From Frigidibacter sp037095735 (lineage in GTDB: Bacteria > Pseudomonadota > Alphaproteobacteria > Rhodobacterales > Rhodobacteraceae), in the NCBI RefSeq assembly GCF_037095735.1, contig NZ_JBAWKD010000001.1, positions 248,001 to 312,000 of the forward strand: a stretch of 64,000 nt of DNA, written 5' to 3'. Numbering within the stretch: the stretch's first letter is position 1; each line of letters opens with the position of its first letter. Positions 34,342 through 43,060 of this stretch are shown in pieces. The notes beneath the pieces are model-generated. The model saw only the letters and a list, made by a program, of their open reading frames with translations, was not told where the DNA came from and did no database searches. Made by a program: the position numbers and the translations under genes.

Positions 34342-36222
34342 ATGACGGCTTATGACACGGCGCCCGCCGACAGCGCGGGTGGCGACCTGGAGGCCTTTGC
34401 CGAAGGCAGCCACGACCAGGGTCCGAACTGGATGAAGCCGATCGAATGGATCTCGGCCGGCCTTCTGGCCGCGATGATCCTGACAATCGTCGTCAATGTC
34501 ACCAGCCGCTCGGTCTTCCATCACCCGATCATCTGGGCTGACGAGGTCGCCTCGATCACCTTCATCTGGCTTGCCATGCTGGGCGCCGCGGTCGCGATCT
34601 CGCGCAACGAGCATCTGAAGCTGACGCTGTTCCTGCCGATGATCCCCGCCCGCTTCCGCGAGACCGTACATGCGGCGGGGCTGCTGCTGGTTGCGCTGTT
34701 CCTGCTGGCGATGCTGCGCCCCGCCATCGACTATGCCTGGGAAGAGCGCTGGATCACCTCGCCCGCCCTCGGCATCCCGATGACCTATCGCGCCGCGGCC
34801 CTGCCCACCGGCCTCGTGCTGATGGCGCTGCTGGCCGTGGCGCGCGCGGTGCGCGACTGCAAGATTTCGGTCCTGCTCGGCACCGCCGCGGTGATCGCGC
34901 TGATCGTGACCGGGCTCTGGCTGGCCTCGCCGGCGCTGAAAACCCTTGGCAACTGGAACCTGCCGATCTTCCTGATCGGCCTCGTGGCGCTGCTGCTGGC
35001 GATGGGCGTGCCGATCGCGCTGTGCTTCGGGCTGGGAACGCTGGCCTATCTGACCTTCGCCTCGACCGCGCCGATCTTCGTGATGATCGGCCGGATGGAC
35101 GAGGGCATATCCTCGCTCGTGCTGCTCTCGGTGCCGGTCTTCGTGCTGCTGGGCTGCATCCTCGACGCGACCGGCATGGGCAAGGCGATCGTCGAGTTCC
35201 TCGCCTCGCTGCTGGGCCATGTGAAGGCCGGCATGTCCTACGTCCTTCTGGGTTCGCTCTTCCTCGTCTCGGGGATCTCGGGCTCGAAGGTCTCGGACAT
35301 GGCGACCGTCGCCCCCGCGCTCTTCCCCGAAATGAAGCGCCGCGGCCACAAGCCGCGCGAGATGACCGCGCTGCTGGCCACCGGCGCCGCGATGGCCGAC
35401 ACCGTGCCGCCCTCGATCGTGCTGATCGTGCTGGGCTCGGCCGCGGGCGTGTCGATCGCCGGGCTCTTCACCGCCGGCTTCGCCATCGCGATGGTGCTTT
35501 TGGTGGTGCTGGCGGTGCTCGCACGCTGGAAGGCGCGGCACGAGGACATGTCCGGCGTCCAGCGGCTTTCGGCCCGTAACGTCGGGCGCAGCGCGCTGGT
35601 GGCGCTGCCGGCGCTGATCCTGCCCTTCATGATCCGCTCGATGGTCGGCGGCGGCTTCGCCACCGCGACCGAGGTCTCGACCTTCGCCGTCCTTTACGCG
35701 CTGATCATCGGCGTGGTCCTGTACGGCGGCATCCCCGCACGCAAGTTCGGCGCGATGCTGATCGAGACCGCGGCGATGTCGGGGGCGATCCTGCTGATCC
35801 TCGGCTGCGCCTCGGCGATGGCCTGGGCGCTGACCCAGTCGGGCTTCGCCAGCCAGCTGATGCAGATGGTCTCGGGCCTGCCGGGCGGCTGGATCACCTA
35901 CATGGCGGTCACGATCGTCATCTTCCTGGTGCTGGGCTGCGTGCTGGAAGGCCTGCCCGCGCTGGTGCTGATGGCGCCGATCATGTTCCCGGTCGCCCGC
36001 AGCCTCGGGATCAACGACATCCACTATTCGATGGTCGTCGTCACCGCGATGAACATCGGGCTGATGGCCCCGCCCATCGGCATCGGCTTCTACATCGCCT
36101 GCAAGATCGGCGACTGCTCGCCCGACGAGGTCATGGCCGCGATCTGGCCCTACATCGCCGCGCTGGTCATCGGCCTGATCCTGATCGCCGCCGTTCCGTA
36201 CTTTTCCACCGCGCTGCTCTGA
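34342..36222 (+). CDS. TRAP transporter, fused small and large membrane subunits (DctQM)
   Basis: 626 residues from the ATG at 34342, behind GGGAGGAGA. Residues about 28-185 are the DctQ part with four spans (IEWISAGLLAAMILTIVVNV, ADEVASITFIWLAMLGAA); from about 205 follows the DctM part with about 12 spans (LLLAMGVPIALCFGLG, GLMAPPIGIGFYIA). Fused QM proteins are known in TRAP systems. Together with the binding protein at 36279 it takes up an organic acid using a sodium gradient. The gap to the binding-protein gene is 56 bases and holds a small GCCTCC/GGAGGC hairpin. Confidence 0.93.
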   Translation: MTAYDTAPADSAGGDLEAFAEGSHDQGPNWMKPIEWISAGLLAAMILTIVVNVTSRSVFHHPIIWADEVASITFIWLAMLGAAVAISRNEHLKLTLFLPMIPARFRETVHAAGLLLVALFLLAMLRPAIDYAWEERWITSPALGIPMTYRAAALPTGLVLMALLAVARAVRDCKISVLLGTAAVIALIVTGLWLASPALKTLGNWNLPIFLIGLVALLLAMGVPIALCFGLGTLAYLTFASTAPIFVMIGRMDEGISSLVLLSVPVFVLLGCILDATGMGKAIVEFLASLLGHVKAGMSYVLLGSLFLVSGISGSKVSDMATVAPALFPEMKRRGHKPREMTALLATGAAMADTVPPSIVLIVLGSAAGVSIAGLFTAGFAIAMVLLVVLAVLARWKARHEDMSGVQRLSARNVGRSALVALPALILPFMIRSMVGGGFATATEVSTFAVLYALIIGVVLYGGIPARKFGAMLIETAAMSGAILLILGCASAMAWALTQSGFASQLMQMVSGLPGGWITYMAVTIVIFLVLGCVLEGLPALVLMAPIMFPVARSLGINDIHYSMVVVTAMNIGLMAPPIGIGFYIACKIGDCSPDEVMAAIWPYIAALVIGLILIAAVPYFSTALL

Positions 36223-36278
36223 TTGCCTCCGGGGAGGGAGGCAGGGCCGTGCGATTTCACACCGAGGGAGGATTATCC

Positions 36279-37295
36279 ATGAAACTGACGCGTCGTTCGC
36301 TGATGGCCAGCGCCTCGGCCGGCCTCTTGGCCGCGCCGTTCCTGGGCGCCGGCAAGGCCCTGGCCGCCGACTACACGCTGAAGCTGGCCAACAACCAGCC
36401 GCTGACCCATCCGTCGAACATCCGCACCGCGGAGGCGATCGCCAAGATCAAGGAAGAGACCGGCGGCAAGGTCGAGATCCAGGTCTTCCCGCAAAGCCAG
36501 CTGGGCGGCGACACCGACGTGCTCAGCCAGCTGCGCGGCGGCGGGGTCGATTTCTTCTTCCTCTCGCCGCTGATCCTGTCGACGCTGGTGCCGAACGCCT
36601 CGATCAACGGCATCGGCTTCGCCTTCTCGGGCTATGACCAGGTCTGGGCGGCGATGGACGGCGAGCTTGGCAAGTTCGTCCGCGGCGAGATCGAGAAGAC
36701 CGGCCTTCTGGCGATGGAGAAGATCTGGGACAACGGCTTCCGCCAGACCTCGACCTCGACCGGCCCGATCGAGACGCCCGCGGATCTCGTGAACTTCAAG
36801 ATCCGCGTGCCGGTCAGCCCGCTCTGGACCTCGATGTACACCGCCTTCGAAGCCGCGCCGACCTCGCTGAACTTCGCCGAGGTCTACACCGCGCTGCAGA
36901 CCGGCGTCGTCTCGGGGCAGGAAAACCCGCTGGCGATCCTGTCGGTCTACAAGCTGTGGGAAGTGCAGAAGAACGTCTCGATGACCAACCACATGTGGGA
37001 CGGGTTCTGGCTGCTGTCGAACCGTCGCAGCTGGGGCGGCCTGCCCGAGGACATCCAGGAAAGCATCACCAAGCACTTCAACGCCTCGGCCATCGACCAG
37101 CGCAAGGACGTGCAGGCGCTGAACGAGGGCCTGCGCGGCGAGCTCGAGAAGAACGGCATGGTCTTCAACGAGCCCGATCCGAAACCCTTCCAGGACAAGC
37201 TGGCCGAGAAGGGCTTCTACGCCGAGTGGAAGGGCAAGTACGGCGACGAGGCCTGGTCGATCCTCGAAGGCGCAGTCGGGCACACGCTGGGCTGA
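36279..37295 (+). CDS. TRAP transporter substrate-binding protein (DctP family)
   Basis: 338 residues from the ATG at 36279 (behind GAGGGAGGAT). Signal peptide with TRRSLMASASAGLLAAPF, a possible Tat signal, cleaved near AKALAA/ADY. DctP features: the substrate-carboxylate Arg in NFKIRVPVSP and the QTGVVSGQENP loop. Periplasmic partner of the fused QM protein. Ligand unknown; the downstream CoA ligase suggests a carboxylic acid. Confidence 0.94.
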   Translation: MKLTRRSLMASASAGLLAAPFLGAGKALAADYTLKLANNQPLTHPSNIRTAEAIAKIKEETGGKVEIQVFPQSQLGGDTDVLSQLRGGGVDFFFLSPLILSTLVPNASINGIGFAFSGYDQVWAAMDGELGKFVRGEIEKTGLLAMEKIWDNGFRQTSTSTGPIETPADLVNFKIRVPVSPLWTSMYTAFEAAPTSLNFAEVYTALQTGVVSGQENPLAILSVYKLWEVQKNVSMTNHMWDGFWLLSNRRSWGGLPEDIQESITKHFNASAIDQRKDVQALNEGLRGELEKNGMVFNEPDPKPFQDKLAEKGFYAEWKGKYGDEAWSILEGAVGHTLG

Positions 37296-37300
37296 TCGAC

Positions 37301-38128
37301 ATGAAACACGCCCCGCCCCCCCTGCCAGAACCCGCCGCCTCTGGCGCGCAGGCGGTCGAACGCGCGCTGTCGCTGCTGTCCCTCGTGGGGCGCGGCGGCG
37401 CGCGGGGGGCGGGGCTCAGCGAGCTTGTCGCCGCCGCGGGCCTGCCCAAGGCCACCACGCGGCGGCTGCTGCTGGCGCTGATCGGCGCCGGCCTCGTCGA
37501 GCAGGACGAGATCTCGCGCCGCTATCACCTGGGGCAGGAGGCCTTCGTGCTGGGCACGCTGGCCTCGCGCCGCCACGGCGTTCTGGAACAGGCCGCCGAT
37601 GGCCTGCGCCGGCTGTCTGCCGCCACGCAGGACACCAGCTTCATCTCGGTGCGCCACGGCGACTACGTGATGTGCCTGCACCGCGAAGAGGGCAGCCACC
37701 CGGTGCGCACCCATGCGCTGCAGACCGGCGATCAGCACCCGCTGGGCGTCGGCGCCGGCTCGATGGCGATGCTCTCGGCCCTGCCAGAGGACGAACGCGA
37801 GGCGGTGATCGCCCGCCTCGCCCCGCTCTATGCGCGCTACCCCGGCTATTCGGCCGAGATCGTGCGCGAGGATGCCCGCATCGCCGCGGACCGCGGCTGG
37901 GCACTGAACCCCGGCCGCGTCGTCGCCTCGAGCTGGGGCGTCGGCGTCGCGGTCACCTATCCTGACGGCCGGCTGGCCGCCGCCCTGTCCGTCGCCGCGA
38001 TCGACAGCCGCATGACCCCCGACCGCCAGCCCGAGATCGCGGCGCTGCTGACGGCCGAGGCCGAAAGCCTGCGCAAGCGGCTGGGCCGCGCCCCGGCCCC
38101 GCACACCCCGGCCCGCAGCGCGGGCTGA
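37301..38128 (+). CDS. IclR-family transcriptional regulator
   Basis: 275 residues from the ATG at 37301, five bases after the binding-protein stop, so it is in the transport operon. N-terminal winged HTH (AVERALSLLSLVGRGG to GLPKATTRRLLLALIGAGLVEQ, about residues 18-72) and C-terminal effector domain (about 90-265; VGVGAGSMAMLSALPEDE-like text near 147-164). No clear SD is visible, which suggests coupling to the upstream gene. IclR proteins bind aromatic or small acid effectors and usually control adjacent catabolic genes. Confidence 0.92.
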   Translation: MKHAPPPLPEPAASGAQAVERALSLLSLVGRGGARGAGLSELVAAAGLPKATTRRLLLALIGAGLVEQDEISRRYHLGQEAFVLGTLASRRHGVLEQAADGLRRLSAATQDTSFISVRHGDYVMCLHREEGSHPVRTHALQTGDQHPLGVGAGSMAMLSALPEDEREAVIARLAPLYARYPGYSAEIVREDARIAADRGWALNPGRVVASSWGVGVAVTYPDGRLAAALSVAAIDSRMTPDRQPEIAALLTAEAESLRKRLGRAPAPHTPARSAG

Positions 38129-38235
38129 CTGATGACGGCCCGCAGACCGGGCTGACCGAACGTGGCCCGCAGACCGGGCCGACCGATCCCGTCCCGCCCT
38201 GCGGGGCTGACCCCGTCCCGCATCGCGGGGCTGAC
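38110..38235 (+). repeat. Five tandem hairpin units before the thiolase gene
   Basis: Units at 38110-38129, 38137-38156, 38164-38183, 38193-38211 and 38217-38235 each carry CCCG..CGGG arms followed by CTGAC (CCGAC in the third). Units two and three differ at one base of 20; spacing is 24-29 bases. The first contains the iclR stop codon and the last is followed by the thiolase ribosome-binding site AAGGAGA. Confidence 0.85.
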
Positions 38236-38248
38236 AAGGAGACATCCC

Positions 38249-39418
38249 ATGGCAGAACCCTGCATCGTCGGCTGGGCCCACAGCAAGTTCGGCAAATCCG
38301 CCGCCCCCGACACCACCGCCCTGATGGCCGAGGTCGTCGGCCCCGCGCTCGAGCATGCCGGGATCGGCACCTCTGATGTCGACGGCATCTTCGTCGGCGT
38401 GTTCAACAACGGCTTCTCCAAGCAGGACTTCCAAGGCGCGCTGGTGGCGATGGGCACACCCGGGCTTGACCATGTCCCGGCGGTGCGGCTCGAGAACGCC
38501 TGTTCCACCGGCACCGCGGCGCTCTACTCGGCGATGGACTTCATCGCCGCCGGCCGCGGGCGCATCGCGCTGGTCGTCGGCGCCGAGAAGATGACCGGCA
38601 TCCCCACCGAAAACGTCGGCGACGTGCTTCTGGCCGGCAGCTGGCGCGCCGAAGAGGGCGAGGTCGAGGGCGGCTTCGCCGGCGTCTTCGGCATGATCGC
38701 CGGGACCTATTTCCAGCGCTACGGCGACCGGTCCGAGGAACTGGCGATGATCGCCGCCAAGAACCACGAGAACGGCACCCGGAACCCCTATGCGCACATG
38801 CAGAAGGACCTGGGCCTGGCCTTCTGCAACACGCCCTCGGACAAGAACCCCTATGTGGCGGGGCCGCTCCGGCGCACCGACTGCTCGCTCGTGTCGGACG
38901 GGGCGGCGGCGCTGGTGCTGGCCGATGCCGAGACCGCGGCGACGATGAAGCGCGCCATAAGCTTTCGCGCGCGAAAGAACGTTAACGACATCCTGGCGCT
39001 GTCGCGCCGCGACCCGACCGCCTTCGAGGGCGGCCGCCGCGCCTGGGCGGGTGCGCTCGATCAGGCCGGGGTCGGGATCCGCGATCTCGACTTCGTGGAA
39101 ACCCACGACTGCTTCACCATGGCCGAGATGATCGAATACGAGATCATGGGCCTCGCGAAGCCCGGCGAGGGCTGGAAGGTCGCGCGCGAGGGACTGACCC
39201 GCTTCGATGGCGCGCTGCCGGTCAACCCCTCGGGCGGGCTGAAGTCGCGCGGCCATCCGATCGGCGCGACCGGCGTGTCGCAGCATGTCATGGCCGCGAT
39301 GCAGCTCACCGGGGATGCCGGCGAGATGCAGGTCCGCGACGCCGAACTGGCCGGCGTCTTCAACATGGGCGGCGCCGCCGTCGCCAACTACGTCTCGATC
39401 CTGGAGCGCATGAAATGA
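38249..39418 (+). CDS. Thiolase family protein (acetyl-CoA acetyltransferase/SCPx type)
   Basis: 389 residues from the ATG at 38249. Nucleophile Cys in RLENACSTGTAALY (about residue 89), active-site His in FVETHDCFTMAE (about 288) and SRGHPIGATG near the end. The THDCF form and the lack of the second Cys loop of biosynthetic thiolases place it in the SCP-x/non-specific branch, which cleaves branched or unusual 3-ketoacyl-CoAs. No DUF35 partner gene is adjacent, though this branch often has one. Overlaps the CoA ligase start by four bases. Confidence 0.9.
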   Translation: MAEPCIVGWAHSKFGKSAAPDTTALMAEVVGPALEHAGIGTSDVDGIFVGVFNNGFSKQDFQGALVAMGTPGLDHVPAVRLENACSTGTAALYSAMDFIAAGRGRIALVVGAEKMTGIPTENVGDVLLAGSWRAEEGEVEGGFAGVFGMIAGTYFQRYGDRSEELAMIAAKNHENGTRNPYAHMQKDLGLAFCNTPSDKNPYVAGPLRRTDCSLVSDGAAALVLADAETAATMKRAISFRARKNVNDILALSRRDPTAFEGGRRAWAGALDQAGVGIRDLDFVETHDCFTMAEMIEYEIMGLAKPGEGWKVAREGLTRFDGALPVNPSGGLKSRGHPIGATGVSQHVMAAMQLTGDAGEMQVRDAELAGVFNMGGAAVANYVSILERMK

Positions 39419-41052
39419 CCACGGCCCAACCTGCCGGCGGACTGGCCCCGAGTTCCACCCGCGTGATGAACCTGTCGCGCTTCGTGACGCAGGCCGCGCG
39501 GCGCCTGCCCGACGAGATCGCGCTGGTCTGGGGCGACCGGACCTGGAGCTGGCGCGAGTTCGACGCCCGCATCGACGCGCTGGCCGCGGCGCTGCAAAGC
39601 CGCTTCGGGGTGCAGAAGGGCGACCGGGTCCTGTGCCAGTCGCAGAACTGCACCGAGATGATGGAGGCGCAATACGCCGTCTTCCGCATCGGCGCGGTCT
39701 GGGTGCCGACCAACTTCCGCCAGACCCCGGACGAGGTGCGCTTCCTTGCGAAATCCTCGGGCGCGCGGCTGATGATCTGCAACGCGACCTTCCCCGACCA
39801 TGCCGCGGCCTGCGCCGAAGAGGTGCCGGGCCTGACCCTGATCGCCATCGGCCGCGCCGGTTTCGGCCCCGACGTGAACGAGCTGATCGCCACCCATGAC
39901 GGCGCCCAGCCCGACGAGCCCTGGTGCGACCGCGACGATCCCTGCTGGTTCTTCTTTACCTCGGGCACCACCGGGCGGCCGAAGGCCAGCGTTCTGACCC
40001 ATGGCCAGATGGCCTTCGTGGTGACGAACCACCTGGCCGACCTGATGCCGGGGCTGACGCCCGCCGATGCCTCGCTGGTGGTGGCGCCGCTCAGCCATGG
40101 CGCGGGGGTCCACCAGCTGACCCAGATCGCGCGCGGCGTGAAGACGGTGCTGATGCCGGGCGAGCGCTTCGACATCCCCGTCGCCTGGGAGCTGATCGAA
40201 CGCTGGAAGGTCTCGACCATCTTCACGGTGCCGACGATCCTGAAGCTGCTGATCGAGCATCCCTCGGCCGAGACCGCCAACCACTCCAGCCTGCGCTACG
40301 TCATCTACGCCGGCGCACCGATGTACCGCGAGGATCAGAAGCGCGCGCTGAAGAAGCTCGGGCCCGTGCTGGTGCAGTATTTCGGGCTGGGCGAGGTCAC
40401 CGGCAACATCACCGTGCTGCCCTGCGCGCTGCACGAGGCCGAGGACGGGCCCCAGGTGAAGATCGGCACCTGCGGCTTCCCGCGCACCGGGATCCAGCTG
40501 CAGATCCAGGACGACCAGGGTCGCGAGGTGCAGCCTTTCGAGACCGGCGAGATCTGCTGCATCGGCCCCGCGGTCTTCGCGGGCTATTACGACAACCCCG
40601 AGGCCAATGCGAAAAGCTTCCGCGACGGCTGGTTCCGCACCGGCGACCTTGGCCATGTCGACGAACAGGGCTTCCTCTACATCACCGGCCGGGCGTCGGA
40701 CATGTACATCTCGGGCGGCTCGAACGTCTATCCGCGCGAGATCGAGGAAAAGATCCTCGCCTATCCCGGTGTGAACGAGGTGGCGGTGGTGGGCGTGCCC
40801 GATCCGCTCTGGGGCGAGGTCGGGATCGCGGTCTGCGTCTGCGACCCCGGCACCGCGGTCGAAGAGGCGGCGCTGGCGGCGTGGCTCGCGCCGAAGATCA
40901 GCCGCTACAAGATGCCCAAGCAGATCCTGTTCTGGGAGGCGCTGCCGAAATCGGCCTATGGCAAGATCACCAAGAAGCTGATCCGCGAAGAGCTTGACCG
41001 GCTCGCCGCAGAGGGCGCGCCCGCGACCGCACCGGCGAGGGCCTCGGCATGA
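39415..41052 (+). CDS. Acyl-CoA synthetase, AMP-binding family
   Basis: 545 residues. Phosphate loop FTSGTTGRPKAS (about 181-192), YFGLGEVTGN (about 322-331), GDLGHVDEQGF (about 411-421) and the catalytic C-terminal Lys in KSAYGKITKKL (about 512-522). It activates a carboxylic acid to an acyl-CoA using ATP. Substrate cannot be deduced. Start overlaps the thiolase stop (ATGA) and its stop overlaps the next gene (ATGA). Confidence 0.94.
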   Translation: MTTAQPAGGLAPSSTRVMNLSRFVTQAARRLPDEIALVWGDRTWSWREFDARIDALAAALQSRFGVQKGDRVLCQSQNCTEMMEAQYAVFRIGAVWVPTNFRQTPDEVRFLAKSSGARLMICNATFPDHAAACAEEVPGLTLIAIGRAGFGPDVNELIATHDGAQPDEPWCDRDDPCWFFFTSGTTGRPKASVLTHGQMAFVVTNHLADLMPGLTPADASLVVAPLSHGAGVHQLTQIARGVKTVLMPGERFDIPVAWELIERWKVSTIFTVPTILKLLIEHPSAETANHSSLRYVIYAGAPMYREDQKRALKKLGPVLVQYFGLGEVTGNITVLPCALHEAEDGPQVKIGTCGFPRTGIQLQIQDDQGREVQPFETGEICCIGPAVFAGYYDNPEANAKSFRDGWFRTGDLGHVDEQGFLYITGRASDMYISGGSNVYPREIEEKILAYPGVNEVAVVGVPDPLWGEVGIAVCVCDPGTAVEEAALAAWLAPKISRYKMPKQILFWEALPKSAYGKITKKLIREELDRLAAEGAPATAPARASA

Positions 41053-41891
41053 GCGACGATCTTGTGCTGACCGCCCTGCCCCACCCCGGCCCCCGCGCGC
41101 CGGATCGCCGCCCGGCGGTGGCGACCACGCTGAAGCCGCTGTCGGGCACGCTGCGCGCCGGCGAGGTGGTGATGGAGGGCATCGGCCGCATCCTGGACGA
41201 GGCCGGCTGCAAGGGCGGCATGCTCGACCTCGCGGGGCTCGTCTGCGACCCGTTCCGCTTCGTGCTGCCGGCGCACAGCGACGACGGGCTGCACGCCGCC
41301 TGGTACAGCGCCACCCACGCCCCCGAGGGTCCGGTGATCATCCGCGAGGGCACCGCGATGCTGGGCATGAAGGAGGGCGCGCCCTTCCTGCATTGCCACG
41401 GGATCTGGGAAGAGACCTCGGGCAAGACCCACATGGGCCACCTGCTGCCCTTCGACAGCATCGTGGCGCGCGATCACGCGGTCTCGGGCCTTGGCGCGCC
41501 CGCGGCCTGGCTCGAGGCGCTGCCGGATGCCGAAACCGCCTTCACCCTGTTCACGCCGAAGGGCGGCGACGGCGGGCGGCACCTGCTGGCGCGGCTCTGC
41601 CCCGACGAGGACGTGACGCTGGCGGTCGAACGGCTGGCGCGCGAACACGGCATCACCCGCGCCCGGGTGCATGGCGTGGGCTCGGTCTGCGTGATCCGCT
41701 TCACCGACGGCAGCGTGATGGACTGCATCGCGACCGAGATCCGCCTGACCTGGGCCACCATCGAGGGCGGCGAGGCCCGCATCGGCATCGCCGCCGTCGA
41801 CACCGATGGCGGCGTGATGCGCGGCACCCTGATCCCCGGCGCCAACCCCGTGGGCGTCACCTTCGAACTTTTGATCGAGAGGCTGGACTGA
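41049..41891 (+). CDS. Tandem PPC/DUF296-domain protein
   Basis: 280 residues with two copies of the PPC (DUF296, AF0104/ALDC-like) fold. The first (about 35-150) has the metal-type motif FLHCHGIWEETSGKTHMGH at about 113-131; the second (about 160-278) ends GTLIPGANPVGVTFELLIE and lacks the His set. Translationally coupled to the CoA ligase (ATGA) and to the SDR (TGATG). The fold occurs in DNA-binding AT-hook proteins and in acetolactate decarboxylase. Here, inside a catabolic operon and without an AT hook, an enzymatic role is more likely, but that is inference. Confidence 0.75.
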   Translation: MSDDLVLTALPHPGPRAPDRRPAVATTLKPLSGTLRAGEVVMEGIGRILDEAGCKGGMLDLAGLVCDPFRFVLPAHSDDGLHAAWYSATHAPEGPVIIREGTAMLGMKEGAPFLHCHGIWEETSGKTHMGHLLPFDSIVARDHAVSGLGAPAAWLEALPDAETAFTLFTPKGGDGGRHLLARLCPDEDVTLAVERLAREHGITRARVHGVGSVCVIRFTDGSVMDCIATEIRLTWATIEGGEARIGIAAVDTDGGVMRGTLIPGANPVGVTFELLIERLD

Positions 41892-42652
41892 TGGACGACT
41901 GCATCCTGATCACCGGCGCGGGCTCGGGCATCGGCGAGGCGATCGCCCGCGCCTGCCTGGCCGAGGGCTGGCGCGTCGCCGCCGTCGACCGCGACACCGC
42001 CGGGCTCGAGCGGCTGCGCGAGGGCGCGGGGGCCAACGACCGGCTGCTGACGCTGGCGCTGGACGTGACCGACGAAGAGGCGGTGCGGGCCGTGGTGGCC
42101 AAGGTCGAGGCCGATCTGGGGCCGCTGACCGGCGCGGTGAACTCGGCCGGGATCGGGGCCGACGTGCCGATGCGCGACACCGATGCCGGGCTCTTCCGCA
42201 AGATCCTGGAAGTGAACCTGATCGGCAGCTTCCTGGTCGCGCGCGAGGCCGCGCGGGTGATGGAGCCGCGCCGCCGCGGCTCGATCATCAACATCGCCTC
42301 GGTCTCGGGCATCCGCGGCAACAAGGGGCGCTCGGCCTACGGCGCCTCGAAGGGCGGGGTGCTGACCATGACCAAGGTGCAGGCGGTCGAGCTGGGCCCG
42401 ACCGGGCTGCGGGTGAACGCGATCGCGCCGGGGCCGATCGACACGCCGCTGGCGCGCGCGGTGCATGACGCGACGGTGCGGCAGATCTGGCACGACATGG
42501 TGCCCCAGCGCCGCTACGGCACGTCCGAGGAAGTCGCGCAGGCCGCGATCTTCCTGCTCGACGGCCGCCGCTCGGGCTACATCACCGGCCAGACGCTCTG
42601 CGTCGATGGCGGCTTCTCGATCGCCGGCCTGATGGAGCGCGAGGCAGTCTGA
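41891..42652 (+). CDS. Short-chain dehydrogenase/reductase (FabG-like)
   Basis: 253 residues. Classical loop ITGAGSGIGEAIA (about 7-19), VNSAGIG (about 84-90), Ser in NIASVSGIRG and SAYGASKGG giving YxxxK, and the C-terminal TGQTLCVDGGF. Cys in CVDGGF recalls FabG/BDH-type enzymes. The start overlaps the PPC gene stop by one base. Probably the 3-hydroxyacyl-CoA or hydroxy-acid oxidation step before thiolysis. Last gene of the cluster. Confidence 0.92.
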   Translation: MDDCILITGAGSGIGEAIARACLAEGWRVAAVDRDTAGLERLREGAGANDRLLTLALDVTDEEAVRAVVAKVEADLGPLTGAVNSAGIGADVPMRDTDAGLFRKILEVNLIGSFLVAREAARVMEPRRRGSIINIASVSGIRGNKGRSAYGASKGGVLTMTKVQAVELGPTGLRVNAIAPGPIDTPLARAVHDATVRQIWHDMVPQRRYGTSEEVAQAAIFLLDGRRSGYITGQTLCVDGGFSIAGLMEREAV

Positions 42653-43060
42653 AGGCCTCCGCCCCTCCCGATCGATCCGCGATCATCGGGAGGGCTTCGG
42701 CGCGCCGCGCGGTGGATTTGCGACCCCTCGATGACCCGGCGGGCACGCGCCGCCGGAGCCTTCCCCTGCGGCGACGCAAACGCGCTGGTGGCCCCTCTGC
42801 GCGGGGGTTTCTTCGATCCGGGCGGGCTCTGACGCTCGGGGCCGAAGCGATCAACGCGGGCAATCCTCCCGGTGCCCTGCCGTTCCGGCCAGACGGACCC
42901 TCCACCATGTCGATGACGATCCGCATCACCGGGTTGTCCGGGCCGGCCTCGAGGGGGCCAGACGGCCCATCGCCACTCCAGCATGGCCCGCAGGGCAGGC
43001 CCCGCAGCGCTGTCCGGGATGTCCGGCCGTGCGTATCCCCCAGACCGATGGGATCGGGCG
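42653..43060. other. Convergent intergenic region without a recognised gene
   Basis: 408 bases between the SDR and dctR, which end towards each other. Apart from the hairpin at 42663-42694, I see only G/C-rich sequence whose frames on either strand give Arg/Pro-rich text. A decayed gene cannot be excluded. Confidence 0.5.
42663..42694 (+). terminator. Hairpin after the catabolic operon
   Basis: CCCTCCCGAT and ATCGGGAGGG pair perfectly over 10 bp around a 12-base loop, 11 bases after the SDR stop. There is no T run. Confidence 0.55.

Noticed and set aside
37301..38128. IclR-type gene extended upstream to 36956
   Set aside because: The extension reads the wrong frame of the TRAP binding-protein gene; the ATG at 37301 gives a normal IclR length.
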